Source: a virus
IMG/VR virus record: IMGVR_UViG_3300027973_000043
Span: 18,489 to 82,488 of that record
Length of the DNA stretch: 64,000 nt
Strand: one strand, 5' to 3'
The translations under genes and the position numbers were made by a program. The notes below the pieces were generated by a model, which was not told the DNA's origin, did not search any database, and was given only the letters and a program-made list of their open reading frames with translations. Of this stretch, positions 24,616 to 32,147 are shown in pieces; the stretch's first letter is position 1, and each line of letters begins with the position of its first letter.

Positions 24616-25137
24616 ATGGCAGCAGGTGCAGCAAGAGGTGAAACTCATATGGAAAATCCGCAGGCAATGAGAACTAATCAATATCAAGAACAAGATTTTA
24701 GGGTTAAATCTTTTGAATCCCAGGTGGAATCTTTAAGAGAAGTGGAGCAGAAATGGTCCGGGGTTTTAAACGAAATACAAAGAATAAATCGAAACCTGAC
24801 ATTGTCCAAGAGAAATAATCCTGAACTCGAACTTCGTCAAAGAGAAAATATTTTAAAATTACAAGACGTACGCAATAACATAATTATTGGATTTACTGAC
24901 GATATTGAACAGGAAAATGAAATTCGTCGCGAGTACAATGAATTGCGTCCCGAGGACAGAAAACCAGAGTTAACCGTGTCTGTAAAAAGATTAAATCAAA
25001 TTATAGAAGGTATGAAGTTAAATACTTCTAATTTTGATAATTTGGGAGATTATGTTGATAAAATGTCTAAAGCAGTTAGTGCATTAGAACAAGAAGCGAT
25101 GAACATCCAAAAAATAATAGGTGGGAATGGATACTGA
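24616..25137 (+). CDS. Helical late protein, probable 3' part of the frameshifted gene
   Basis: The frame is open from 24529; ATG 24616 is the first internal start. The beginning is hydrophobic and Ala-rich (AAPYAAAGLMAAGAARGE), a possible membrane-active segment. The rest is a charged helical domain (ESLREVEQKWSGVLNEIQRI, YVDKMSKAVSALEQEAMNIQ), coiled-coil-like. No family recognised. Late expression follows from the TATAAATA at 24359. Confidence 0.65.
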   Translation: MAAGAARGETHMENPQAMRTNQYQEQDFRVKSFESQVESLREVEQKWSGVLNEIQRINRNLTLSKRNNPELELRQRENILKLQDVRNNIIIGFTDDIEQENEIRREYNELRPEDRKPELTVSVKRLNQIIEGMKLNTSNFDNLGDYVDKMSKAVSALEQEAMNIQKIIGGNGY

Positions 25138-25170
25138 AAGTAGCGCGTTGAACTGAGAAAGATAGTAGAA

Positions 25171-25231
25171 AATACTATAAGTACATATATCATATGGATA
25201 ATTTATCTCTAATATACGAAAATAGTTTACA
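25171..25231 (+). repeat. 61-bp direct repeat, copy 2
   Basis: Second copy of the repeat at 24354-24414. It ends where the sequence turns into the flank of the IS607-type element. Confidence 0.95.
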
Positions 25232-25253
25232 AATCACCGCAATTGTAATATAA
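25194..25253 (+). pseudogene. Truncated duplicate of the MDNLSLIYENSL gene start
   Basis: ATG 25194 reads MDNLSLIYENSLQITAIVI and stops. The first 12 residues equal those of 24377; the rest is unrelated. A gene start cut off by the neighbouring mobile element is the simplest reading. Confidence 0.7.
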
Positions 25254-25297
25254 ATATAAATATCATACCGTTCTTTTAAACTTACAAAAATCTAAAG

Positions 25298-26518
25298 TCA
25301 TATTTTTAAGATATACACTCTCGATTTTTTGTTAAATTCTTCGTTCAACGACGGGCTAACCAAACTTGCGTTTGATGAACTCCCATCTCCAGAAGCGTCA
25401 ATTCGGGAAGAACTTTCCCTATAAATTTGTTTTAGATTCAAACTCGCATTTAAATCTCTGTCTATTTTCATATCGCATACCTTACATTCAAATATTCTGT
25501 CTGTCAACTTCAAATCTGAATTTTTCCATCCACAACATGAACATAGTTTAGAACTAGGATAAAAAGTATCTGCAAAGATAACTTTTCTATTATTCCATTC
25601 TGCTTTGTAAATGATTTGACGGCGAAATTCGTGAAGTCCAACATCACTAATAGCTTGCGCCAAACAATGATTTTTCATCATATTGCTCACTTTCAAATCT
25701 TCCAAAACTATAACTTGGTTTTCGTCTATAATTTTAGAAGTGATTTTATGCAAGCAATCTTTACGAATGTTTGATATGTGAAAATGTAATTTCGCTAATT
25801 TTTGTTTTGCTTTTCCATAATTTTTACTTCCTTTTTTCTTTCTGCTTAATTGTCTTTGTTTTCTTTTAAGTTTCTTTAAATTATTTTTAAGTGCTTTGGG
25901 ATTTTCATAAGCTGTCCCGTCTGAGCAAGTAGCCAGAGTTTTAATCCCTAAATCTATCCCTATTACCTCGTTCTTAGCGTCAGAATGCTCTCTGTCGGGC
26001 GTTTCTACTTGAACTGATACAAACCACTTACCCGCTCGTTTGGAGACTGTAGCAGACAATATTTTACAATCAGTAGGAATATAATCTTTCTCCGCTAATT
26101 TAAGTTTTCCAATTCTAGGTAATTTAATACAACCAGATTCAACCGAAATTACTCCATCCAATCTAAATGATTGCTTTTCGTTCTTTTTGGATTTGAATTT
26201 GGGGAATCCTTTCTTACCTTTGACCTTTTTCTTGCAACGGATGAAGAAATTTTGAAATGCTTTGTCGCAATCTCTTAGTGCATTTTGCGGCGAAGTCTTG
26301 CTTGAATTATACATCCAAGGAACATCTGATTGTTTTAGCTTGTTTAACTCTCTATGTAATTCAATAGCATTAGGAATCTTTTCTTTTTTATCAAACGATT
26401 CTTTCTTATTAGATAATGCCCAATTATATGCCCATCTAGCACAACCAATATGCTGCAATAACAAGTTTTGTTGCTTGTTATTGACATCTAGTTGAACTTT
26501 ATAGGCGCGTAAAATCAT
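25298..26518 (-). CDS. tnpB: TnpB RNA-guided endonuclease of an IS607-type element
   Basis: 406 residues from ATG 26518, which overlaps the methyltransferase stop (ATGA). RuvC residues are visible: Asp in GIDLGIKTLATC, Glu in VIVLEDLKVSNM, Asp in IDRDLNASLNL. A zinc ribbon CSCCGWKN...CKVC lies before the last motif. N-terminal RAYKVQLDVNNKQQNLL and CARWAYNWAL are typical of TnpB. Known: TnpB cuts DNA at sites matching a guide RNA from the element end, which favours retention of the element. All catalytic residues are present, so it may be active. Confidence 0.93.
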   Translation of the reverse strand: MILRAYKVQLDVNNKQQNLLLQHIGCARWAYNWALSNKKESFDKKEKIPNAIELHRELNKLKQSDVPWMYNSSKTSPQNALRDCDKAFQNFFIRCKKKVKGKKGFPKFKSKKNEKQSFRLDGVISVESGCIKLPRIGKLKLAEKDYIPTDCKILSATVSKRAGKWFVSVQVETPDREHSDAKNEVIGIDLGIKTLATCSDGTAYENPKALKNNLKKLKRKQRQLSRKKKGSKNYGKAKQKLAKLHFHISNIRKDCLHKITSKIIDENQVIVLEDLKVSNMMKNHCLAQAISDVGLHEFRRQIIYKAEWNNRKVIFADTFYPSSKLCSCCGWKNSDLKLTDRIFECKVCDMKIDRDLNASLNLKQIYRESSSRIDASGDGSSSNASLVSPSLNEEFNKKSRVYILKI

Positions 26519-27240
26519 TTTAATCTTTCTAAACAAATATCGTAATACTCTTGTTCCTTTTCAATCCCAATGAATTGACGATTGAGATTTTTAGCGGCAA
26601 GTAAGGTTGAGCCTGAACCAGCACAATTATCAAGAATTAATTCCCCCTCATTACTATATGTTTTAATCAGATACTCTAAAAGTTCTACGGGTTTTTGAGT
26701 TGGGTGCAACTTTCCGTTACGATTTGGGACAACTTTAAAATCTAAAACAGAACTAGGTTGAACAAAATTTGGGTCATATTTCTTTTTGATTTTATCTAGT
26801 TTTACATGATTAGAATCGCCACAATAATGGTCATAATTATAACAAGCCTTGCCAACACCAACTCGCTCTTTCATAATAGGGTTATATGTAGGTTGTTCGC
26901 GATGGAAAACAAGAATGTCTTCGTGATATTTCATTGGTCTATACTTTGCCGCCGACATTCCAGTTGGAACGTTCTTATTCCAAACTAAAGGATACTTAAA
27001 ATTTTTTCTGTTGGATAGTATCAAATCCGTGGTAAATGGTTGACTGGCAAATAATACAACTGCCGCATTAGACTTGCATATTCTGTTGTATTGTTCCCAC
27101 AATTCATCAAACGGAATAATTACATCCCATGCACAAGAAATAGTGCCATATGGTAAATCACATAAAATCATATCTATGCTCCCGTCTGGAATATTTTTCA
27201 TCAACTCTAAACAATCTCCATACCAAATTTGTTGTTTCAT
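26515..27240 (-). CDS. DNA methyltransferase (beta-type N6-adenine or N4-cytosine) as transposon cargo
   Basis: 241 residues. Motif IV DLPYGT is near residue 30 and motif I DNCAGSGSTLLAA near residue 210, so the order is that of beta-class amino-methyltransferases. KLHPTQKPVELLEYLIKTYS precedes motif I as usual. GGAGG is placed six bases before the ATG, and both ends overlap tnpA and tnpB by four bases. No restriction gene is adjacent. It may protect element or phage DNA from host restriction or from TnpB cutting; that is inference. Confidence 0.9.
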   Translation of the reverse strand: MKQQIWYGDCLELMKNIPDGSIDMILCDLPYGTISCAWDVIIPFDELWEQYNRICKSNAAVVLFASQPFTTDLILSNRKNFKYPLVWNKNVPTGMSAAKYRPMKYHEDILVFHREQPTYNPIMKERVGVGKACYNYDHYCGDSNHVKLDKIKKKYDPNFVQPSSVLDFKVVPNRNGKLHPTQKPVELLEYLIKTYSNEGELILDNCAGSGSTLLAAKNLNRQFIGIEKEQEYYDICLERLK

Positions 27241-27869
27241 TCTGCCTCCTCCTTTTCTTTCTTTTTACGGTTCTGACTTGAACGCCTTCCGTAAATTTTC
27301 GCCGAAAATGATGCCATCAAAGATAGAATATCTTCCACCAGTTCGTTTTCAAAACTCTTACTCATTACCTCTTCAACCTTCTCAATCCTAACTCCATAAG
27401 AATTAAAATAAGACAAAAGATAATTAAAACAAAATCTCGACAATCTATCTTTATGTTCAATTAAAACCACATCAATTTCTTTCTGCTCAACCAATTCAAA
27501 GAGTTTCTGCAATTTCTTACGATTATCATTCATTCCCGAACCAACTTCGTCAAAAACAGCAATGATAGAATAACCGCGCTTTAATGCTTCCGTAGTCATT
27601 CTGCCAACTTGTCTTTCTAAATCACCTTTGGTCTTCTGCTCATGCGAGCTAACGCGACAATAAATGCCCACACGCTTACCATCTGACACTTTAACGGGTT
27701 CTACATAGATTCCTGCCAACTTCTCAATATCGGCTCTATAATAACGTCTATGACCACCTTCTGTATGAAATGGTGTTAATTTGCCTTCACGCTCCCAATT
27801 TCTAAGGGTTTCGTCAGAAACGCCCAAAATAGATGCAGCATCGCTGATTGATAGAATCTTTTTATCCAT
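27237..27869 (-). CDS. tnpA: IS607-type serine recombinase TnpA
   Basis: 210 residues. N-terminal MerR-like helix-turn-helix (LSISDAASILGVSDETLRNW, GHRRYYRADI). The serine resolvase part begins VGIYCRVSSHEQKTKGDLER with the nucleophilic Ser, followed by VIAVFDEVGSGMNDNRKKL and IEHKDRLSRF. The HTH-before-catalytic-domain order is the hallmark of IS607 TnpA. It moves the element without specific terminal repeats. Confidence 0.95.
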   Translation of the reverse strand: MDKKILSISDAASILGVSDETLRNWEREGKLTPFHTEGGHRRYYRADIEKLAGIYVEPVKVSDGKRVGIYCRVSSHEQKTKGDLERQVGRMTTEALKRGYSIIAVFDEVGSGMNDNRKKLQKLFELVEQKEIDVVLIEHKDRLSRFCFNYLLSYFNSYGVRIEKVEEVMSKSFENELVEDILSLMASFSAKIYGRRSSQNRKKKEKEEAE

Positions 27870-28038
27870 TTTTGTCTATCAATCCTTTCTGTTGAAATAT
27901 TCTAAACCATTCGTCATAGATTCGTTGAAATTCCTCTATTGTTGGGACTTCATCTAATTCAAACGGAATATCATGGATAACTCCATCATCTGTTTCAAAT
28001 TCTGTTGTTGTAACTCTTGTAATCATTTTTGGCTTCAT
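27862..28038 (-). CDS. Small ORF heading the IS607-type operon
   Basis: 58 codons: MKPKMITRVTTTEFETDDGV, IHDIPFELDEVPTIEEFQRI, then a short tail. It overlaps tnpA by eight bases. Acidic, no motif recognised. Its tight coupling to tnpA suggests it belongs to the element or is the 3' end of a gene the element entered. Confidence 0.55.
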   Translation of the reverse strand: MKPKMITRVTTTEFETDDGVIHDIPFELDEVPTIEEFQRIYDEWFRIFQQKGLIDKNG

Positions 28039-28131
28039 ATATATTTACACTAAAAGTTTAGATTTTGGAAGAAAAAAGTGAAAATATTTTAACTTTCTTT
28101 AGATATTTTAGATTATCGGGTAACTGTTGTC

Positions 28132-28171
28132 AACCCGCCACGCCTCTCCACGATGCGAAATTTGGCGGGTT
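28132..28171 (+). terminator. GC-rich hairpin with T-run
   Basis: AACCCGCCA and TGGCGGGTT form a nine-base stem around a 22-base loop, followed by T6 on the plus strand. It could be a rho-independent terminator or a structured left end of the mobile element. The GC content stands out from its surroundings. The rest of 28040-28258 holds no gene I can support. Confidence 0.55.
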
Positions 28172-28258
28172 TTTTATATCAAAAACATTAAGCAATAAAA
28201 AATCCTTTTACAGAAAACATTTAAATTATGAGTGATATATATTGGCTAAACAAGGACT

Positions 28259-28516
28259 CTAAAGCTTTTTTACTTTTTTCTTTCTGCTTTTTTTCATAAC
28301 TTCCTGATTGAGGCGAATTTGAATATTTTTAACTTTTGAATTTAAAATGTTGCATTGTGTAGAATATCCCGGTGCATAGTGTGGACGACCTCCGCTCACT
28401 GAAACATATTTCTTTCGGCATTCATTTAATTCGTCTTGAATTTCTTTGTATTGAACTAATAATTCTTTAATAGCAGGAGAAGAATTAAAATGAATAATGT
28501 TCAAAAGATTTTTCAT
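28259..28516 (-). CDS. Small basic hypothetical protein
   Basis: 85 residues. The middle has VSGGRPHYAPGYSTQCNILN and the tail is strongly basic (KKSRKKKVKKL). The start overlaps the stop of the macro-domain gene (TAATG). Possibly nucleic-acid binding by composition; no family recognised. Confidence 0.6.
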   Translation of the reverse strand: MKNLLNIIHFNSSPAIKELLVQYKEIQDELNECRKKYVSVSGGRPHYAPGYSTQCNILNSKVKNIQIRLNQEVMKKSRKKKVKKL

Positions 28517-29022
28517 TAAATTTTACAGATAAAAACATTTTTGTGAGAGTTCAGAAAAATCTTCTCGATAATTTCTTCTACAAGATTCCAATCAGCACCA
28601 CCAAGACCACATCCAATTTTATATGGAATATAAATGTCTGTTAATGTATTGGCTACATCTTCTAAACCAATACCACTAAAATAAATAGTTTCTTTATCAT
28701 CACCATAGAAATTTGTACTTGCGATTCTTTTGAAACCTGTAATGAGTGCAGAGTATTCTGTTTGTTGTTCTTTTGTTCCAATATTGTCTTGTCCAAACAA
28801 ATTAGCAACAATAACATTATGAGCTACATTCACTTGAAACACGCTTCCTAATAGCATAATTGGTAGTTTTTGACGTTTGATATGAGCACGATATTCATCA
28901 GCGTTTTTGGGCCATTTGTGTGCAATTGCACCTGCAAGTCCACCAACTGCTCCAATGCAATTAACAGAATGAACGATTACTCCTTTATCTACTGTAAGAA
29001 TGTCTTTATTGATTATATTCAT
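28516..29022 (-). CDS. Macro domain protein (ADP-ribose binding)
   Basis: 168 residues. INKDILTVDKGVIVHSVNCI and GAVGGLAGAIAHKWP form the first ligand loop; IPYKIGCGLGGADWNLVEEI is the second, Gly-rich loop. This is the phage Appr-1''-p-processing type of macro domain. It binds or hydrolyses ADP-ribose derivatives. In a phage it could remove ADP-ribosylation or bind NAD-derived signals of host defence; that is inference. Overlaps the next gene by four bases. Confidence 0.88.
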   Translation of the reverse strand: MNIINKDILTVDKGVIVHSVNCIGAVGGLAGAIAHKWPKNADEYRAHIKRQKLPIMLLGSVFQVNVAHNVIVANLFGQDNIGTKEQQTEYSALITGFKRIASTNFYGDDKETIYFSGIGLEDVANTLTDIYIPYKIGCGLGGADWNLVEEIIEKIFLNSHKNVFICKI

Positions 29023-29483
29023 AAATTTAAAAGTTTTTTATTTTCCATAATATTTCCAACCACTTCCATAGTTGGCAGCGGAGTAAATGGCCATGAACTA
29101 CTTTCCGTTCCATCAAAATGAAGAAGCACCCAACCATAATGCTCCCATGCTACTAAGTCAACAAAATCTGCTTTTGGATCATCAAAATAGTATTTAACAA
29201 TGTCACCTTCATAAATTTCAACTCCTTTGGGGTCTTTTAATCCAGTGTATTGCTGGATAACATATCTTGGTTCTTTGATTAGTTTTCCATCTTCCCAATA
29301 ATAATCATTAGCAGGTGAAGCAGAAAAATTCTCACCATTCTCGTCGCAAGTTTCAACATAATCAACAACATTACCTGTGAATGGGCAAATTGTCCAATTG
29401 CTGTTGCAATGAAAACTGCTGCTGTTTTCTAGCCACTTTTTATTCTGTTTATCCCAAATGCGGAACTTTATTTGTCTATTCAT
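29019..29483 (-). CDS. YopX-like protein, copy 1
   Basis: 154 residues from ATG 29483. The family frame is KFRIWDKQNKKWLEN at the start and VIQQYTGLKDPKGVEIYEGD plus VVGNIMEN in the second half. YopX proteins are common on phages with no known activity. It is the last of three tandem paralogues, each overlapping the previous by eight bases with the same junction. Confidence 0.85.
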   Translation of the reverse strand: MNRQIKFRIWDKQNKKWLENSSSFHCNSNWTICPFTGNVVDYVETCDENGENFSASPANDYYWEDGKLIKEPRYVIQQYTGLKDPKGVEIYEGDIVKYYFDDPKADFVDLVAWEHYGWVLLHFDGTESSSWPFTPLPTMEVVGNIMENKKLLNL

Positions 29484-29913
29484 TGTTTTTAAAATAGTCA
29501 GGATTTTCACAAACATTACCAACGACTTCTACATCAATCCATGATGGATCATAATCAGGTGAAAATATACAAGCGTCTTTAGGTAGAAACTCTATAAGAG
29601 GATTTGATGCTAAAGAAAACCCCCCAATAATAAAGTCAATAGGTCCAGTCACCATTCCAGCGTTACAAATATCACCTTCGTAGATTTCTTTTCCATTTTT
29701 ATCTTTTAATCCAGTGTATTGCTGTAGAATGAAACGATCACCATAATCTTGCAGAATAATATCTCCATCATAAGAGCCATCTTCTCTTTGAACTCTTTCC
29801 CAAAAGAAAATTTGACCATGCGAGGTATCAAAAAATGGATCACGGTTTGTCCATTCGGCAAATTGTTTTAATTGTTTATCCCAAGTGCGGAATTTTAGTT
29901 GTTTATTATTCAT
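29476..29913 (-). CDS. YopX-like protein, copy 2
   Basis: 145 residues from ATG 29913 (MNNKQLKFRTWDKQLKQFAE). QQYTGLKDKNGKEIYEGDIC and VEVVGNVCENPDYFKNNE carry the family signature. The last eight residues equal those of copy 3, so the copies arose by duplication. Function unknown. Confidence 0.85.
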   Translation of the reverse strand: MNNKQLKFRTWDKQLKQFAEWTNRDPFFDTSHGQIFFWERVQREDGSYDGDIILQDYGDRFILQQYTGLKDKNGKEIYEGDICNAGMVTGPIDFIIGGFSLASNPLIEFLPKDACIFSPDYDPSWIDVEVVGNVCENPDYFKNNE

Positions 29914-30286
29914 TGTTTTTAAAATAGTCAGGATTTTCAAAAATGTTGCCAATAATTTCTGCTTCTCCAATCCAGCCTCGCCACAATGCATGTTCTCCAT
30001 GTGTAAATGACGCATAATCTTCTGAGTACGAGATTGCTTCAGTGACTTCTTGATCAGCATATTTGCAGGTAAGAATATCACCTTCGTAAATGTCATTACC
30101 TTTGGAATCTTTTAATCCTGTGTATTGCTGGATAACATAATCATTTTCTAGCAAAACATCATCATAACCGCCATGATAAACTAGACCCACCAAAGAGATT
30201 GCTAAGCGTTTATGTGAAGCATCCCATTCATAAATCCACTCTTTATTCTGTTTATCCCAGATGCGGAATTTTAGTTGTCTATTCAT
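29906..30286 (-). CDS. YopX-like protein, copy 3
   Basis: 126 residues: MNRQLKFRIWDKQNKEWIYE, YVIQQYTGLKDSKGNDIYEG, AEIIGNIFENPDYFKNNE. It is closest to copy 1 at the start and to copy 2 at the end. Overlaps the upstream gene by eight bases. Confidence 0.85.
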   Translation of the reverse strand: MNRQLKFRIWDKQNKEWIYEWDASHKRLAISLVGLVYHGGYDDVLLENDYVIQQYTGLKDSKGNDIYEGDILTCKYADQEVTEAISYSEDYASFTHGEHALWRGWIGEAEIIGNIFENPDYFKNNE

Positions 30287-30572
30287 TTGTTTCCTCCTTT
30301 ATTGGCCATTCAAACATAGAGCGGTGAAAGAAATGGTCACCTTCAATTTCATCCAACCAAACAGCGCACCAGCTAGAGTAAACTTTACATTTACGAACTG
30401 TATAAATTTCTCCAGCCTTTAAGTTGTCTTTAGCAAATTGAATAACATTGGTGAAGTGTGGATAGAACATTCCTTCAGCATTTTTGAATTTTACTTTATC
30501 ACCAACGTTGGGCCATTTGCTTTCTTGCAAATGCTTAAACATTTCTAGGTTGTTATTCATTTGTTCAGTCAT
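30279..30572 (-). CDS. Hypothetical protein upstream of the YopX array
   Basis: 97 residues. VGDKVKFKNAEGMFYPHF and AGEIYTVRKCKVYSSWCAVW suggest a small SH3-like beta barrel, a pattern seen in several phage proteins. No function known. First gene of the overlapping YopX block. Confidence 0.6.
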   Translation of the reverse strand: MTEQMNNNLEMFKHLQESKWPNVGDKVKFKNAEGMFYPHFTNVIQFAKDNLKAGEIYTVRKCKVYSSWCAVWLDEIEGDHFFHRSMFEWPIKEETNE

Positions 30573-30584
30573 CGGTCAAAAGGA

Positions 30585-31022
30585 TTAAAGTTTCTTCAGC
30601 TTTTCATAATATTCTGCCATCATATTATACAGCAAATGATTTGGAACCGCTCGTTTATAACCATCAGCGTGCCATTCATATCCCAAATAATATACACAAA
30701 ATTGGGAAACTGCGGAACTGCGCGAGACGCCCGCCTTACAGTTGACCACCACATTTTTACCCTGGTGTGCCAATAAAAAATCCACAATTTCTTTCGCATC
30801 ATATTCAGTAGGAGGATAAAAATACTCACTTAATTCAATTCTTTGAACTGGTGCAGTTAGATCCCAGAATCGTATTTTTAAATTGGGTATTTGATCAAGA
30901 ATCGAATTTTGAATATGTGGTTTTTCCGGTTCTTGAATACTAATCCAAATATTTTTATCTGGATCAACCGGGGGTTTCCAATTGACAGCTTCTATTCTAG
31001 ATATGTTATTAATAATAGGCAT
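30585..31022 (-). CDS. Cys-dependent protein phosphatase-like protein (PTP/DSP fold)
   Basis: 145 residues. NVVVNCKAGVSRSSAVSQF carries the CX5R phosphate loop with Ser after Arg. An upstream Asp suitable as general acid lies in IRFWDLTAP. Substrate may be a phosphoprotein or phosphorylated RNA or nucleotide; not determinable. A second enzyme of this class is at 34224-34733. Confidence 0.8.
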   Translation of the reverse strand: MPIINNISRIEAVNWKPPVDPDKNIWISIQEPEKPHIQNSILDQIPNLKIRFWDLTAPVQRIELSEYFYPPTEYDAKEIVDFLLAHQGKNVVVNCKAGVSRSSAVSQFCVYYLGYEWHADGYKRAVPNHLLYNMMAEYYEKLKKL

Positions 31023-31023
31023 A

Positions 31024-31389
31024 TTATTTTACATAATTTTCGTTCATCATCAACCATTCTAGAATTAACCAACAGCTAATATTCTGACTGACTGATAAAA
31101 ATATTGCGTCCCTAGTATCTGAATATTTCTTATTCAACCAAAATGTCTGCATCGGATTGATACAAATATCACAATATTTATAAAGATCTTGACAAATGAT
31201 TTTACAATCATCAAAATAATCATCTAATGTTATTTCATTTTCTTTATATTCATCCAAGGTTATATTGTCTATAAAATTATCAATTAGAGGTCCGATAACC
31301 TCAAATTTAAAATCTTCGTCTACTAATGTTCTATCTCTTATTTCTTTCCAGTTCATGTTCTCAGTTCTATTTGTTGTGTCAATTTCCAT
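31024..31389 (-). CDS. Hypothetical protein
   Basis: 121 residues from ATG 31389, which is six bases after a -10 box. Acidic helical N-terminal part (DYFDDCKIICQDLYKYCDIC), and SVSQNISCWLILEWLMMNEN near the end. No family recognised. Two bases separate it from the phosphatase gene. Confidence 0.6.
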   Translation of the reverse strand: MEIDTTNRTENMNWKEIRDRTLVDEDFKFEVIGPLIDNFIDNITLDEYKENEITLDDYFDDCKIICQDLYKYCDICINPMQTFWLNKKYSDTRDAIFLSVSQNISCWLILEWLMMNENYVK

Positions 31390-31395
31390 TAAAGG

Positions 31396-31424
31396 ATTTT
31401 AACACAGTTAGAACTGTTTGTCAA
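31396..31424 (-). promoter_or_regulatory. Promoter TTGACA-17-TAAAAT
   Basis: TTGACA at 31419-31424, TAAAAT at 31396-31401, ATG 31389 six bases further. The transcript would begin at the start codon. Confidence 0.7.
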
Positions 31425-31428
31425 CAAG

Positions 31429-31484
31429 AATCTCCGTGACCTTTTGTATGATTAAACATGTATTCATTGCGGATATAACATGTT
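31429..31484. repeat. 56-bp exact repeat of part of the gene at 36474-37106
   Basis: Identical to 37022-37077, which encodes residues near the N-terminus of the 210-residue gene. Here it is an isolated fragment between a promoter and a GC-rich segment, so it is a recombination scar. Confidence 0.95.
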
Positions 31485-31703
31485 CGCCTCAGAATGACAC
31501 TCTCCCAAGAAAGCATCGAGCGTTGGCTGATTGTCTTCCGTGAACTCAAATTCCGCCGCTTCCCGCATGATGCGATAGTAGGCGATAATTCGGGGTCTGT
31601 GGAGCGATCCCTGCTTGACCAGATTTCGGCATATCCACCTCAAAAGAAGGCGAACAAGTCGGTCGAGGACAAAGGGCGGGGCGGGGCGTGTTGGAGTTTC
31701 CAT
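31464..31703 (-). CDS. ORF in a GC-rich island, possibly host-derived fragment
   Basis: 79 codons: METPTRPAPPFVLDRLVRLL, RPRIIAYYRIMREAAEFEFT, EDNQPTLDAFLGECHSEA. The segment 31485-31705 is visibly richer in G and C than anything nearby and its codons differ. The last seven codons come from the 56-bp repeat, so the protein is chimeric. It could be a truncated bacterial gene picked up by the phage. The plus-strand frame across it is also open, which lowers confidence. Confidence 0.45.
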   Translation of the reverse strand: METPTRPAPPFVLDRLVRLLLRWICRNLVKQGSLHRPRIIAYYRIMREAAEFEFTEDNQPTLDAFLGECHSEANMLYPQ

Positions 31704-31720
31704 GTGGTTATAGAAAAGTT

Positions 31721-32119
31721 TTAAATTAAATTCGTTGTATATTTTTCTAAGATACCGGATAAACCTTCTACGTCAGTCCTATAGTCAATAAGCAACTGAC
31801 TACCCTTTTTAATATCTTTTGACGTTTGAAACCTCATTATTTTTCTATTATTCCATTCAATCAAATTATAGAGTACATTTGCATCATCACTGTGATTAAA
31901 TATCTCACCATCACCCAAGACTAAGCAGTCTTGTTTTGTATTTTTGTCAAAAACAAAGGTATAACACTTTAAATCTGTTTCATTAACTCTTGCGGTATCA
32001 CTTGGAGACAAGACTAAAATTTCACAATCTGATACAATCTCGCCTTGCTTGATGTCTCTCTCGGCAATAATGCCTCGTTCCATGCCTTCAATTATTTGAA
32101 TAGAGTAAATATGCTGCAT
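31721..32119 (-). CDS. SET domain protein
   Basis: 132 residues from ATG 32119, preceded by TATTATACAT; an in-frame start at 32155 would overlap the previous gene. GMERGIIAERDIKQGEIVSD, LGDGEIFNHSDDANVLYN and SKDIKKGSQLLIDYRT match the SET fold, including the NHS motif and the final Tyr region. Known SET proteins methylate lysines. In a phage the target could be a host or virion protein. Confidence 0.82.
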   Translation of the reverse strand: MQHIYSIQIIEGMERGIIAERDIKQGEIVSDCEILVLSPSDTARVNETDLKCYTFVFDKNTKQDCLVLGDGEIFNHSDDANVLYNLIEWNNRKIMRFQTSKDIKKGSQLLIDYRTDVEGLSGILEKYTTNLI

Positions 32120-32147
32120 AATCTTTTTATGTATAATATTTGAAAAT

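Larger units (their letters stand above)
25240..28060 (-). mobile_element. IS607-type element carrying a DNA methyltransferase (ends approximate)
   Basis: Four minus-strand genes overlap head to tail: a 58-residue ORF, a serine recombinase (TnpA), a methyltransferase and TnpB. Overlaps are 8, 4 and 4 bases. IS607 elements normally carry only tnpA and tnpB and have no terminal inverted repeats, so the ends are estimated from the truncated gene copy on the right and the end of the 58-residue ORF on the left. GGAGG-type ribosome sites inside contrast with the rest of the window and fit recent arrival from a bacterium. A TnpB guide RNA (omega RNA) would be expected over the tnpB 3' end and right flank, about 25240-25400. 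Confidence 0.8.

Noticed and set aside
25298-26518. Cas12-type effector
   Set aside because: Length, N-terminus and the adjacent serine recombinase identify TnpB; no repeat array is present.
31494-31724. 76-residue plus-strand ORF in the GC-rich island
   Set aside because: The opposing minus-strand frame looks more protein-like and follows local gene direction; both remain uncertain, so only one is listed.
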